From the NCBI GenBank assembly GCA_004556565.1, contig SFGN01000013.1:1-64000 (forward strand): a DNA stretch of 64,000 nucleotides, given 5' to 3'. The notes beneath the pieces are model-generated. The model saw only the letters and a program-made list of their open reading frames with translations. It made no database searches and was not told where the DNA came from. Positions within the stretch are counted from its first letter, which is position 1; every line of letters starts with the position of its first letter. A program made the position numbers and the translations under genes. Source of the stretch: Lachnospiraceae bacterium (GTDB lineage Bacteria; Bacillota_A; Clostridia; Lachnospirales; Lachnospiraceae). Positions 43,122 through 52,300 of the stretch are shown piece by piece.

Positions 43122-43679
43122 ATGATCGCAGCAGGAGATTTTAAGAACGGCGTAACCGTTGAAATTGACGGAAATATTTTCCAGATTCTGGAATTCCAGC
43201 ATGTAAAACCGGGGAAAGGTGCAGCTTTCGTTAGAACAAAACTGAAAAACATTATCAGCGGCGGTGTTGTTGAGAAAACATTCAGACCGACCGAGAAGTT
43301 CCCGAAGGCACACATTGACCGTAAGGATATGCAGTATCTGTATCAGGACGGAGATTTGTACAATTTCATGGATGTTGAGACTTATGACCAGATTGCATTG
43401 AATGCTGATGTGGTGGGCGATGCACTGAAGTTTGTTAAAGAGAATGAAACTGTAAAAATCTGCTCCCATAAAGGAAATGTATTTTCTGTAGAACCGCCTC
43501 TGTTTGTTGAACTTGCAATTACTGAGACAGAGCCGGGATTCAAGGGAGATACGGCACAGGGCGCATACAAGCCGGCAACAGTAGAGACAGGAGCTATGGT
43601 TATGGTTCCGCTGTTTGTTGAGACAGGTGATGTACTGAAGATTGATACACGTACAGGAGAATATTTGTCCAGAGTATAA
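43122..43679 (+). CDS. efp: Elongation factor P
   Basis: EF-P relieves ribosomes stalled on polyproline. The 185-residue, three-beta-barrel protein has a KOW-like N-terminal domain with the tip lysine Lys32 in VKPGKGAAF, and RTKLKNIISGG. The C-terminal block GAMVMVPLFVETGDVLKIDTRTGEYLSRV is typical. AGGAGGATTACAA precedes the ATG at 43122. Which modification Lys32 carries, if any, cannot be told here. Confidence 0.97.
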   Translation: MIAAGDFKNGVTVEIDGNIFQILEFQHVKPGKGAAFVRTKLKNIISGGVVEKTFRPTEKFPKAHIDRKDMQYLYQDGDLYNFMDVETYDQIALNADVVGDALKFVKENETVKICSHKGNVFSVEPPLFVELAITETEPGFKGDTAQGAYKPATVETGAMVMVPLFVETGDVLKIDTRTGEYLSRV

Positions 43680-43732
43680 TTTCAAAGGAAGAGCCGGGCA
43701 TCAGTCCGGCACGAGACAGAAGTTTAAGATAT

Positions 43733-43772
43733 GGGATCGTTTCGGGAATGAAACGGTCCCTAAATTTTTTTT
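43733..43772 (+). terminator. Terminator after efp
   Basis: GGGATCGTTTC pairs with GAAACGGTCCC (one G-U) around GGGAAT, followed by TAAATTTTTTTT. Confidence 0.88.
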
Positions 43773-43780
43773 ATAAATGG

Positions 43781-43809
43781 TTGATTTCCGGATTCCGTTC
43801 CGTTATAAT
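43781..43809 (+). promoter_or_regulatory. Promoter of the DUF5688 gene
   Basis: TTGATT (43781-43786) and TATAAT (43804-43809) are 17 bases apart, with a leader of about 115 bases. Confidence 0.7.
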
Positions 43810-43929
43810 CTGTTTTACATAATATTATTCAAATCAATTTCATTATTCAAATTATTTCTAAGGTACAATTCGTGCCGGCTTTCTCATTTTTGTTTCGATG
43901 GACGTGCAATGTGAAAGGAGTAAAATTAA

Positions 43930-44868
43930 ATGATGAAATATCAGGAATTTATTTGCACGGTGGAAAGAAAAATGAATTTAATATTAAAAGGAGGTGCTAA
44001 GGCGAGCCTTTATACGGCGGCAAAAAATAATGGCACATCCAGGACGGGCATTATGATAGAAGTTCCGGGAATAAACATATCTCCGACAATATATCTTGAG
44101 GAATTTTATGAGCGTCTGGAAAATGGGGAGTCAGTGGATGCTGTAGTCCAGGATGTCTACAATTTTTATGAAAAAATCAAATATGACAGATCGTGGGATG
44201 TTTCTGCAGTTGAGAGGTATGAAGCAATCCGCGGAAAAATTGTGTTCAAACTGATCCACACAAAGAAAAATGAAGGATTACTGAAAGAAGTGCCTCACAG
44301 AGAATTTCTGGATCTTAGTATAGTGTATTATGCACTTCTGCAGGTTGACAAAGAAAAAACGGGAACTGCTACTCTTCTTGTCAAAAATGAACATATGAAG
44401 CTTTGGGGGGTATCTGAGGATGAGCTGTATCGGGATGCGGCGGATAATGTCAGAATCCTGCTTCCGGCAAGGTTGATTACCATGAGTCATTCAGTGGAAT
44501 CCTGCCTGTGCGGGGATTCGGAGAAGTTTGAGAATATTCTGGACACAGGAGAAACAGCAGAAGAAGATATCATGTTTGTTTTGTCGAATCAGCCGGGATA
44601 TTTTGGCGCGGCGTGTATTGCATATCCGGGAGTTGCGGATATGATCGGGAATGTGTTGGGCGGCAATTATTATGTACTTCCAAGCAGCGTTCATGAGACA
44701 GTTCTTGTGTTGTGTGACAAGGGAATGGAGCCCTGGATCATGGATGAAATGGTACAGGATATTAACAGGGAACATGTTGCGGAAGAAGAGATTTTAAGTG
44801 ATCATTGTTATATTTATGATGTGGAAAACAAGCGGCTTGAGATGCGTCAGTATGTAAGACTGGAGTGA
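43930..44868 (+). CDS. DUF5688 family protein of unknown function
   Basis: I assign this 312-residue protein to DUF5688, a family common in Lachnospiraceae, from memory of its layout: an N-terminal ...GGAKASLYTAAKNNGTSRTGIMIEVPGINISPTIYLEEFYERLENGESVDAVVQDV and a C-terminal NVLGGNYYVLPSSVHETVLVLCDKG. There is no signal peptide or membrane helix. AAAGGAG lies upstream; a second ATG directly follows the first. It is a single-gene unit with its own promoter and is followed by a hairpin element. Function is unknown. Confidence 0.8.
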   Translation: MMKYQEFICTVERKMNLILKGGAKASLYTAAKNNGTSRTGIMIEVPGINISPTIYLEEFYERLENGESVDAVVQDVYNFYEKIKYDRSWDVSAVERYEAIRGKIVFKLIHTKKNEGLLKEVPHREFLDLSIVYYALLQVDKEKTGTATLLVKNEHMKLWGVSEDELYRDAADNVRILLPARLITMSHSVESCLCGDSEKFENILDTGETAEEDIMFVLSNQPGYFGAACIAYPGVADMIGNVLGGNYYVLPSSVHETVLVLCDKGMEPWIMDEMVQDINREHVAEEEILSDHCYIYDVENKRLEMRQYVRLE

Positions 44869-44906
44869 TGTACAGGGAGCTTTTCAGGGGGATTAAAGAA
44901 TGAGCG

Positions 44907-45031
44907 GTGCTTCTCCGCTGCGTGGCAGCTGATTTTGCTCATAATAAGGCGCTAAGCTCATAAACAATATTGCGTTCTCATTCATGCAAGCATGATTCGT
45001 CCGCAATATTGTTTATGGCTGAGCTGTTGTG
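44907..45031. repeat. Dispersed hairpin element, copy B
   Basis: On the opposite strand to the element behind thiI, this copy keeps GTGCTTCTCCGCTG, GCTCATAATAAGGCGC, AAGCTCAT and the identical 17-base core TTCATGCAAGCATGATT (44981-44997). Its arms CATAAACAATATTGCG (44959-44974) and CGCAATATTGTTTATG (45002-45017) pair perfectly over 16 bases but differ from those of the other copies. The right end GGCTGAGCTGTTGTG is a decayed terminal repeat, and the left end is unclear. Confidence 0.8.
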
Positions 45032-45042
45032 AAAAATGGGTC

Positions 45043-45071
45043 TTTACTTTTTGTTGGAATCGTGGTATCAT
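45043..45071 (+). promoter_or_regulatory. Promoter of tRNA-Arg
   Basis: TTTACT (45043-45048) and TATCAT (45066-45071) are 17 bases apart, about 53 bases before the tRNA. Confidence 0.6.
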
Positions 45072-45123
45072 GTTTAATGCGTTCTGAGGAAGACAGTGTT
45101 TGTTCAGATACGCAAGAAGATGT

Positions 45124-45195
45124 GCGCCTGTAGCTCAGTGGATAGAGCAATGCCCTCCGGAGGCATGTGCGGCAGTTCGACTCTGCCCAGGCGCG
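45124..45195 (+). tRNA. tRNA-Arg (anticodon CCG)
   Basis: The acceptor GCGCCTG pairs with CAGGCGC. The D-arm GCTC/GAGC, the anticodon arm ATGCC-CTCCGGA-GGCAT and the T-arm GGCAG-TTCGACT-CTGCC are all complete. The anticodon is CCG, reading CGG. CCA is not encoded. Eight T follow one base later (45197-45204) without a separate hairpin. argS begins about 150 bases downstream. Confidence 0.95.
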
Positions 45196-45341
45196 CTTTT
45201 TTTTATGATATAGTAAAAGGATACTATTATGGAAATATGTTTCGCAGATCCGTTTGCTTACTTGTCAGTTGTACGGACAGGTGGTAAAATATCATGGACA
45301 GTATAGCAGATTGGATTAAATAGAACGGAGAGTGGACAAAG

Positions 45342-47108
45342 GTGAAAACATTGTTGGAACTGCTTACGGAAGAAGTTCAGGAGGCTTTTGGAAAGTGCGG
45401 ATATGATGTCTCTTATGCGAAAGTAACACTTTCAAATCGTCCTGACCTGTGTGAGTATCAGTGCAACGGAGCTATGGCGGCAGCCAAAGTGTATCGTAAA
45501 GCTCCCATTATGATTGCAAAAGATGTAGTTGAGAAGCTTCAGGGCAGTACATGTTTTGCTTCTGCGGAAGCGGTGAATCCGGGATTTATCAACCTGAAGG
45601 TTGCAGAAGATTTTCTTGCGGATTTTTTAAATAAGATGGCACAGGATGGATCTCTTGGTGTGGAAAAAGAAGAGAACCCTAAGAAGATCATCATTGATTA
45701 CGGTGGGCCGAATGTGGCAAAACCGCTGCATGTCGGACATCTGCGCTCTGCGATTATCGGTGAGAGTGTAAAACGTATTATGCGTTATAAAGGCAATCAG
45801 GTGATCGGAGATATCCATCTTGGAGACTGGGGGTATCAGATGGGGCTGATCATTACGGAGCTTGAGAAGCGTCAGCCGGAGCTGCCGTATTTTGATGACA
45901 GTTATGAAGGGGAATATCCGTCAGAAGCTCCGTTTACGATAGGAGAGCTGGAAGAAATCTATCCGACAGCAAGCTCATATGCCAAAGAGAATGAAGACTA
46001 CCGGGAAAAAGCATTGCATGCTACGTATCTCCTGCAGAACGGACACAGGGGATATCGTGCAATATGGCAGCATATCATGCAGGTATCTGTAACGGACCTG
46101 AAGAAAAATTATAAGAATCTGAATGTGGAATTTGACCTCTGGAAAGGAGAGGCTGATGCCCAGAAATATATCCCTGACATGGTGGAGATGCTCAAGGACA
46201 AAAGATTCGCACATTATGATGAAGGTGCTCTTGTCGTGGATGTGCAGGAGGAATCGGATAAGAAAGAAGTTCCGCCCTGTATGATCCTGAAATCTGACGG
46301 TGCTGCACTTTATGATACCACAGATCTTGCAACTCTTATGGAAAGAGAAGAGCTGTATCAGCCGGATGAAGTTATTTATGTTGTTGATAAACGTCAGGAG
46401 CTGCATTTCGTTCAGGTGTTCCGCTGTGCAAAGAAGACAGGGATTGTGCGTCCTCAGACCGGTCTGAAGTTCCTGGGATTCGGCACGATGAACGGAAAGG
46501 ACGGCAAGCCGTTCAAAACGAGAGACGGCGGTGTAATGCGCCTGGAAAATCTTCTCCGTGAGATCAATGAAGAGATGTATAAAAAAATCATGGACAACCG
46601 CACCGTAACTGAAGAGGAAGCGGAAAAGACATCCCGGATCGTGGGGCTTGCCGCTGTCAAGTACGGGGATCTGTCCAACCAGGCTTCAAAAGATTATATT
46701 TTTGATGTAGACAGATTTACTTCATTTGAAGGAAATACAGGACCATATATCTTATATACTATCGTCAGAATCAAGTCTATACTGAATAAATATCAGGAAA
46801 GCGGCGCGGTATGTGCGGATATGTCTATCCGTGCGGCAGAGGACGAATTTGAGAAGTCTCTGATGCTTGAAACGGCAAAATTCAATGACATGATTGACGC
46901 AGTGTATGAGGAAATCGCGCCGCATAAAATCTGTGCTTATATTTATGATGTGGCAAACGCATTTAATAAATTTTACCATGAGACAAAGATTCTTACGGAA
47001 GAAGATGAAGCGAAGAAGGAGGGATATATTGCATTGCTTACGCTGACAAAAGAAGTGCTTGAGACATGCATCGGCCTGCTTGGATTTGAGGCACCGGAGA
47101 GAATGTAA
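45342..47108 (+). CDS. argS: Arginine--tRNA ligase
   Basis: ArgS charges tRNA-Arg. The 588-residue class I enzyme has the N-terminal Arg-specific domain, the HIGH-like motif in GPNVAKPLHVGHLRSAIIGE (near residue 127) and a C-terminal DALR anticodon-binding domain (GPYILYTIVRIKSILNKY). No KMSK is evident, as in many bacterial ArgS. The start is GTG. Lying just behind a tRNA-Arg gene is striking, and the enzyme may be cotranscribed with one of its own substrates. No T-box fits in the short leader. Confidence 0.95.
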   Translation: MKTLLELLTEEVQEAFGKCGYDVSYAKVTLSNRPDLCEYQCNGAMAAAKVYRKAPIMIAKDVVEKLQGSTCFASAEAVNPGFINLKVAEDFLADFLNKMAQDGSLGVEKEENPKKIIIDYGGPNVAKPLHVGHLRSAIIGESVKRIMRYKGNQVIGDIHLGDWGYQMGLIITELEKRQPELPYFDDSYEGEYPSEAPFTIGELEEIYPTASSYAKENEDYREKALHATYLLQNGHRGYRAIWQHIMQVSVTDLKKNYKNLNVEFDLWKGEADAQKYIPDMVEMLKDKRFAHYDEGALVVDVQEESDKKEVPPCMILKSDGAALYDTTDLATLMEREELYQPDEVIYVVDKRQELHFVQVFRCAKKTGIVRPQTGLKFLGFGTMNGKDGKPFKTRDGGVMRLENLLREINEEMYKKIMDNRTVTEEEAEKTSRIVGLAAVKYGDLSNQASKDYIFDVDRFTSFEGNTGPYILYTIVRIKSILNKYQESGAVCADMSIRAAEDEFEKSLMLETAKFNDMIDAVYEEIAPHKICAYIYDVANAFNKFYHETKILTEEDEAKKEGYIALLTLTKEVLETCIGLLGFEAPERM

Positions 47109-47138
47109 AAGGCTTATGGATAAGGCAAAGGAATTATC

Positions 47139-48311
47139 ATGACAGAGAAGTTATTTTACGAAGACAGCCATCAGGCTGTCTTCAATGCAAAAGTAATAGA
47201 ATGTATACCCCAAAAGACAGGGTTTCTGGTGAGCCTTGACAAGACTGCTTTTTTCCCGGAAGGCGGAGGGCAGTATGCGGACCGGGGAACACTGAACGGA
47301 GTTGGGGTGTCTGACGCACAGGAAAAGGACGGCATCATCTGGCATTATACAGAGGAAGCACTGCTGCCCGGAGAGTCTGTGGAAGGCCGGATTGACTGGA
47401 CAGAACGTTTTATGAAGATGCAGCAGCACACAGGAGAGCATATCGTTTCCGGGCTTGTGCATAGGCGGTTCGGATATGATAATGTTGGATTTCATCTGGG
47501 AAATGAAGACTGTACGATGGATTTCAACGGGGAAATCACAAGGGAAGAATTGCAGGAGATTGAAGAAAAAGCAAATGAAGCAGTATTTGCGGATTTGGAT
47601 GTTCTGGTTTCTTATCCGTCACGGGAAGAATTGGCTGCAATTAAATATCGCAGTAAAATAGAAATTGAAGGCCAGGTAAGGATTGTGACGATCCCGGGAT
47701 ATGATGTCTGTGCGTGCTGTGCGCCCCATGTAAACAAAACAGGGGAAATAGGTCTTATTAAGCTGACGAATGTGCAGAGATATAAAGGCGGAGTCCGTGT
47801 TACCATGCTTTGTGGCGTGAGGGCACTTGCAGATTATCAGAGAAAATCTCAGGCGGTCAGGCGGATTTCAGGAATGCTGTGTGCCCGGGAGGATGAAGTG
47901 GCGGAAGCTGTCGCTCAGTTAAAAGATGAATGCGCGGCATTAAAATTGCGGTTACAGGAACAGCAAAAAGAGCTTCTTGCTTATAAAGCAAAAGAAGTGG
48001 ATGATGGGGAAGATGTTGTCTGCCTGTTTGTAGAGGGAATCGAAGGAGATGCTCCGAGATTTTTGATGAATCTGCTGCTTGAACAGGGACACAGATTATG
48101 TGCAGTGTTCTGGGGGGACGATGCACAGGGATATCGATATGTGATTGGAAGCCGGCGTGCGGATGTCCGTCCGCTTGCGAAAGAACTGAATCTGGAGTTT
48201 TCAGGACGAGGGGGCGGAAAGCCGGAGATGGTTCAGGGATCTTTAAAAGGAAGTCGGGAAAATGTGAGGGCGTGGGTACAGAAGAAAGAGAGGATGCTGA
48301 ATTATGAATAA
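47139..48311 (+). CDS. AlaX-type alanyl-tRNA editing protein with DHHA1 domain
   Basis: This 390-residue protein corresponds to the editing half of AlaRS, without the catalytic or anticodon parts, and should hydrolyse mischarged Ser- or Gly-tRNA-Ala. The zinc-binding editing motifs are QQHTGEHIVS and CACCAPHV. A coiled-coil linker follows, then DHHA1 (FSGRGGGKPEMVQGSL). It starts 31 bases after argS in the same direction and overlaps the next gene by eight bases, giving a tRNA quality-control unit. Confidence 0.92.
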   Translation: MTEKLFYEDSHQAVFNAKVIECIPQKTGFLVSLDKTAFFPEGGGQYADRGTLNGVGVSDAQEKDGIIWHYTEEALLPGESVEGRIDWTERFMKMQQHTGEHIVSGLVHRRFGYDNVGFHLGNEDCTMDFNGEITREELQEIEEKANEAVFADLDVLVSYPSREELAAIKYRSKIEIEGQVRIVTIPGYDVCACCAPHVNKTGEIGLIKLTNVQRYKGGVRVTMLCGVRALADYQRKSQAVRRISGMLCAREDEVAEAVAQLKDECAALKLRLQEQQKELLAYKAKEVDDGEDVVCLFVEGIEGDAPRFLMNLLLEQGHRLCAVFWGDDAQGYRYVIGSRRADVRPLAKELNLEFSGRGGGKPEMVQGSLKGSRENVRAWVQKKERMLNYE

Positions 48312-49182
48312 GAAACAAGGCTCCGGAGGATTCTGGAGAGTGTACGGCCCTTTATTTGCATTTTGCGTGATTGAATATCTGGCTCAGGTGCTTACATCGT
48401 TTATTATGCTTATTCCTCATCTGATGCAGATCATAGGCGAGCTGACGATCAGCGATAGTATGACGGAAGAAGAATTGAGTCAGATACAGATACAATTATC
48501 AGTTAAGATGATGGAATTTCTACAGCAGTATCAGGTTCAGATCGCCGGTGTGGCTGCACTTTGCACGCTGGTGCTCACCGTACTGTTGTTTCGCAGTGAC
48601 CGGAAAAAGGAAGCAGCACGGCAGGAGGCATCGCAGGCGGGAGCAGCATCCGGAAGTTTTTTCTGGATTGCAATTCTCGGATTCGTGGTGTGTCTCGGAG
48701 CAAACTGCCTGAATATTATGATGACACTGGCATTCGGAGATACATCCTACCAGGAGGCATCGGCCGTTCTTTATGCCGCGCCGTTCTGGGTCCAGATATT
48801 ATGTCTTGGGATAATCATACCGGTTTCTGAAGAAATGATGTTCCGCGGACTTTTGTTTAAACGCCTCAGAGAGGGAAAGACATTTGTAAAAGCGGCACTG
48901 TGGAGTTCAGTTCTGTTTTCTCTGATGCACGGGACAACGGCACAGTTTTTCTACACGCTGGCATTAGGTATGCTGCTGTCATATGTATATGAGAAGTATG
49001 ATACGGTAAGAGCACCGATTGTACTCCATATAACATCGAACATGCTGTCTGTCATCGGTACTGAGACGGGGTATTTTGACAGGCTCACCGCAGCACCGGG
49101 CAATATGGTGATTTTACTGGTTGCATGTGCGTTTTTCGGTTCGATAATGTTCGTGAGAATACAAAGAATAGAGAAAAATTAG
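48304..49182 (+). CDS. CPBP-family intramembrane glutamic endopeptidase
   Basis: This 292-residue polytopic membrane protein carries the Abi/CAAX-protease motifs: VSEEMMFRGLLFKRL (EExxxR), then LFSLMHG with the His and a late VLHITSNML with His and Asn. Such proteases act within the membrane; relatives include Rce1 and bacteriocin-immunity proteins, but the substrate is unknown. It overlaps the AlaX gene by eight bases, so it is translationally coupled, although no functional link is evident. Confidence 0.9.
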   Translation: MNKKQGSGGFWRVYGPLFAFCVIEYLAQVLTSFIMLIPHLMQIIGELTISDSMTEEELSQIQIQLSVKMMEFLQQYQVQIAGVAALCTLVLTVLLFRSDRKKEAARQEASQAGAASGSFFWIAILGFVVCLGANCLNIMMTLAFGDTSYQEASAVLYAAPFWVQILCLGIIIPVSEEMMFRGLLFKRLREGKTFVKAALWSSVLFSLMHGTTAQFFYTLALGMLLSYVYEKYDTVRAPIVLHITSNMLSVIGTETGYFDRLTAAPGNMVILLVACAFFGSIMFVRIQRIEKN

Positions 49183-49186
49183 ATGT

Positions 49187-49240
49187 AATGTCAGATAATT
49201 TGCTTGTAAATACGAAAATAACAAATTATCTGACATTTTA
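49187..49240 (+). terminator. Long inverted repeat before gltB, probable terminator
   Basis: AATGTCAGATAATTTG (49187-49202) pairs perfectly over 16 bases with CAAATTATCTGACATT (49222-49237) around 19 bases. The T-run after it is short (TTTA). It may end the argS transcript or act as a regulatory site for gltB. Confidence 0.65.
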
Positions 49241-49253
49241 CAAAATTTTACTG

Positions 49254-49282
49254 TTTACAAAATTGTAAAAGTGTAGTATATT
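49254..49282 (+). promoter_or_regulatory. Promoter of gltB-gltD
   Basis: TTTACA (49254-49259) and TATATT (49277-49282) are 17 bases apart. TTTACAA-AA-TTGTAAA, an inverted repeat, overlaps the -35 box and could be an operator. Confidence 0.65.
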
Positions 49283-49353
49283 AGCAAAAGAAAAAATGTA
49301 GAATTTGTAAGGTGAGAAAGGAACAAGAAGCAAAACGAGAAAGGAAAGCAGGT

Positions 49354-52300
49354 ATGAAAAAAGAAATAGTGGGCCGACAGGCCGGATTGTACCGTCCGGA
49401 GTTTGAACATGATAACTGCGGAATTGGCGCGGTCGTGAACATCAAGGGCATTAAAAGCCATGATACAGTGGCGAATGCTTTAAAAATCGTTGAAAATCTT
49501 GAACATAGAGCTGGCAAGGACGCCGAGGGTAAGACTGGAGATGGAGTTGGAATCCTGTTACAGGTTTCACATAAATTCTTCACAAAGGTCTGTAAACCCC
49601 TCGGTTTTTTGTTGGGCGAAGAACGGGACTATGGAGTTGGCATGTTCTTCTTCCCACAGGATGAACTGAAAAGAAATCAGGCGAAAAAGATTTTCGAGGT
49701 GATCGTCCAGAAAGAAGGACTTGAATTCATCGGCTGGAGAGAAGTGCCGATCCATCCGGAAATTCTCGGGAAAAAAGCGGTTGACTGTATGCCTTATATT
49801 ATGCAGGCATTTATCCGCCGCCCGAAGAAAATCGAGAAAGGGCTTCCGTTTGACCGCCGCCTGTTCGTGGTGCGCCGCATTTTTGAACAGAGCAGTGACG
49901 ATACATATGTTGTATCACTTTCAAGCAGGACGATCGTATATAAAGGGATGTTCCTGGTAGGGCAGCTCCGGATGTTTTTCGGGGATCTGCAGGATGATGA
50001 TTATGAGTCTGCCATCGCAATGGTTCATTCAAGATTCAGTACAAATACAACACCAAGCTGGCAGAGGGCACATCCGAACCGCCTCATGGTCCATAATGGT
50101 GAGATTAATACCATCAGGGGCAACGCGGATAAAATGAGGGCAAGGGAAGAGACTATGGAGTCCGGTGCGCTTAAAGGAGAGCTTCATAAAGTGCTCCCGG
50201 CAATTAATACTTCCGGTTCCGACTCGGCTATGCTTGACAATGCATTGGAATTTATGGTAATGAGCGGCATGGAGCTTCCGCTTGCCGTTATGATCTGTAT
50301 TCCGGAACCGTGGCAGAACAACCGCGGAATGTCACAGAATAAAAAAGATTTTTATCAGTATTATTCTACGATGATGGAGCCTTGGGACGGTCCGGCATCG
50401 ATTCTGTTTTCCGACGGAGACTGTATGGGTGCTGTGCTTGACCGGAACGGCCTGCGTCCTTCCCGTTATTATATCACTGATGATGACCAGTTAATCCTGT
50501 CATCGGAGGTGGGAGTGCTTGACATAGACCCGACAAAAATTGTTGTGAAAGAGCGTCTCCATCCGGGGAAAATGCTTCTGGTCGATACTGTTAACGGAAG
50601 GGTGATCGACGATGAGGAACTGAAGGAACGCTATGCAAATGAAGAGCCTTACGGAGAATGGCTGGACGGCAATCTGATCCACCTGAAGGATTTGAAAATC
50701 CCGAACCAGGATGTGCAGGTTTACTCAAAAGAAGAATGTATCCGGCTGCAGAAAGCATTCGGCTATTCTTATGAAGAAGTAAAAAGCTCAATTCTGAATA
50801 TGGCAAAAACCGGCGGGGAAGGTGTTGCGGCAATGGGAATCGATGTTCCGCTGGCGGTACTTTCCAAAAAGAATCAGCCGCTGTTCGGTTATTTCAAACA
50901 GCTCTTTGCACAAGTTACAAATCCGCCGATTGATGCGATCCGTGAAGAAGTTGTTACGTCGACTACTATTTATATCGGTAAAGACGGAAATCTGCTGGAG
51001 AAAAAAGAAGAAAACTGTAAGATGCTGCAGGTGAATAACCCGATTCTCACGGCGACAGATGTTTTGAAAATCAAAAATATGAAGGTGGAAGGGTTTAAGG
51101 TTGCAGAAATTCCGATTACTTATTATAAGAATACAAGTCTGGACAAGGCAATCCAGTATCTGTTCATCGAAGTAGACCGTGCGATTCGTGAAGGAGCCAA
51201 CATTCTCATTCTTTCAGACAGGGGCGTTGACGAGTATCATGTTGCAATTCCCTCCCTGCTTGCGGTATCAGGTCTTCAGCAGCATCTGGTACGTACGAAG
51301 AAAAGAACTTCCGTCGCTATGATCCTGGAATCCGGCGAACCGAGGGAAGTCCATCATTTTGCAACGCTGCTCGGCTACGGTGCCTGCGCGATCAACCCGT
51401 ACCTGGCGCATGAATCCATCCGACAGCTGATTGATTCCAGGCTGCTTCACAAAGATTATTATGCGGCAGTGGATGACTATAACCACGCAGTAATCCACGG
51501 AATCATAAAGATTGCCTCAAAGATGGGAATTTCCACCATCCAGTCTTATCAGGGGGCAAAGATTTTTGAGGCGATCGGACTGAAAAAAGAATTTATTGAC
51601 ACTTATTTTACCGACACGGTGAGCCGTGTCGGAGGAATCGGGATTGAAGAAATCGCGAAAGACTACACAGCGTTCCACTCAGAGGCATTTGACCCGCTTG
51701 GACTGGAGGTAGACATGACTCTGAACAGCGTCGGAAAGCATAAATCCAAGAGCGGCGGAGAAGAGCATCTTTACAATCCGCAGACAATCCATATGCTGCA
51801 GCAGTCCACCAGGCGCGGAGATTACGGCATGTTCAAACAGTATACTCAGATGGTGGATGCTGAAGGGGAGAAAATCAATCTCCGCGGACAATTGGATTTT
51901 AACTATCCAAAGCAGAGCATACCGATCGAGGAAGTCGAGCCGGTCGATTCCATTGTGACCCGTTTTAAGACGGGGGCGATGTCCTATGGCTCTATTTCCA
52001 AGGAGGCACATGAGACGCTGGCGATTGCCATGAACATGATCCACGGCAAATCAAACAGCGGTGAAGGCGGTGAAGATATTGAGCGTCTGAATACTGACAG
52101 ATGCTCTGCAATCAAGCAGGTGGCTTCCGGACGCTTCGGCGTGACTTCCCGTTACCTTGTAAGTGCACAGGAGATTCAGATTAAAATGGCTCAGGGCGCA
52201 AAGCCGGGAGAAGGCGGACATCTGCCGGGCGGAAAGGTATATCCATGGATCGCAAAGACCCGTCATTCAACACCGGGCGTGAGTCTGATCTCACCGCCGC

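Noticed and set aside
45205..45341. T-box riboswitch before argS
   Set aside because: The leader is too short and no T-box sequence or specifier stem is visible.
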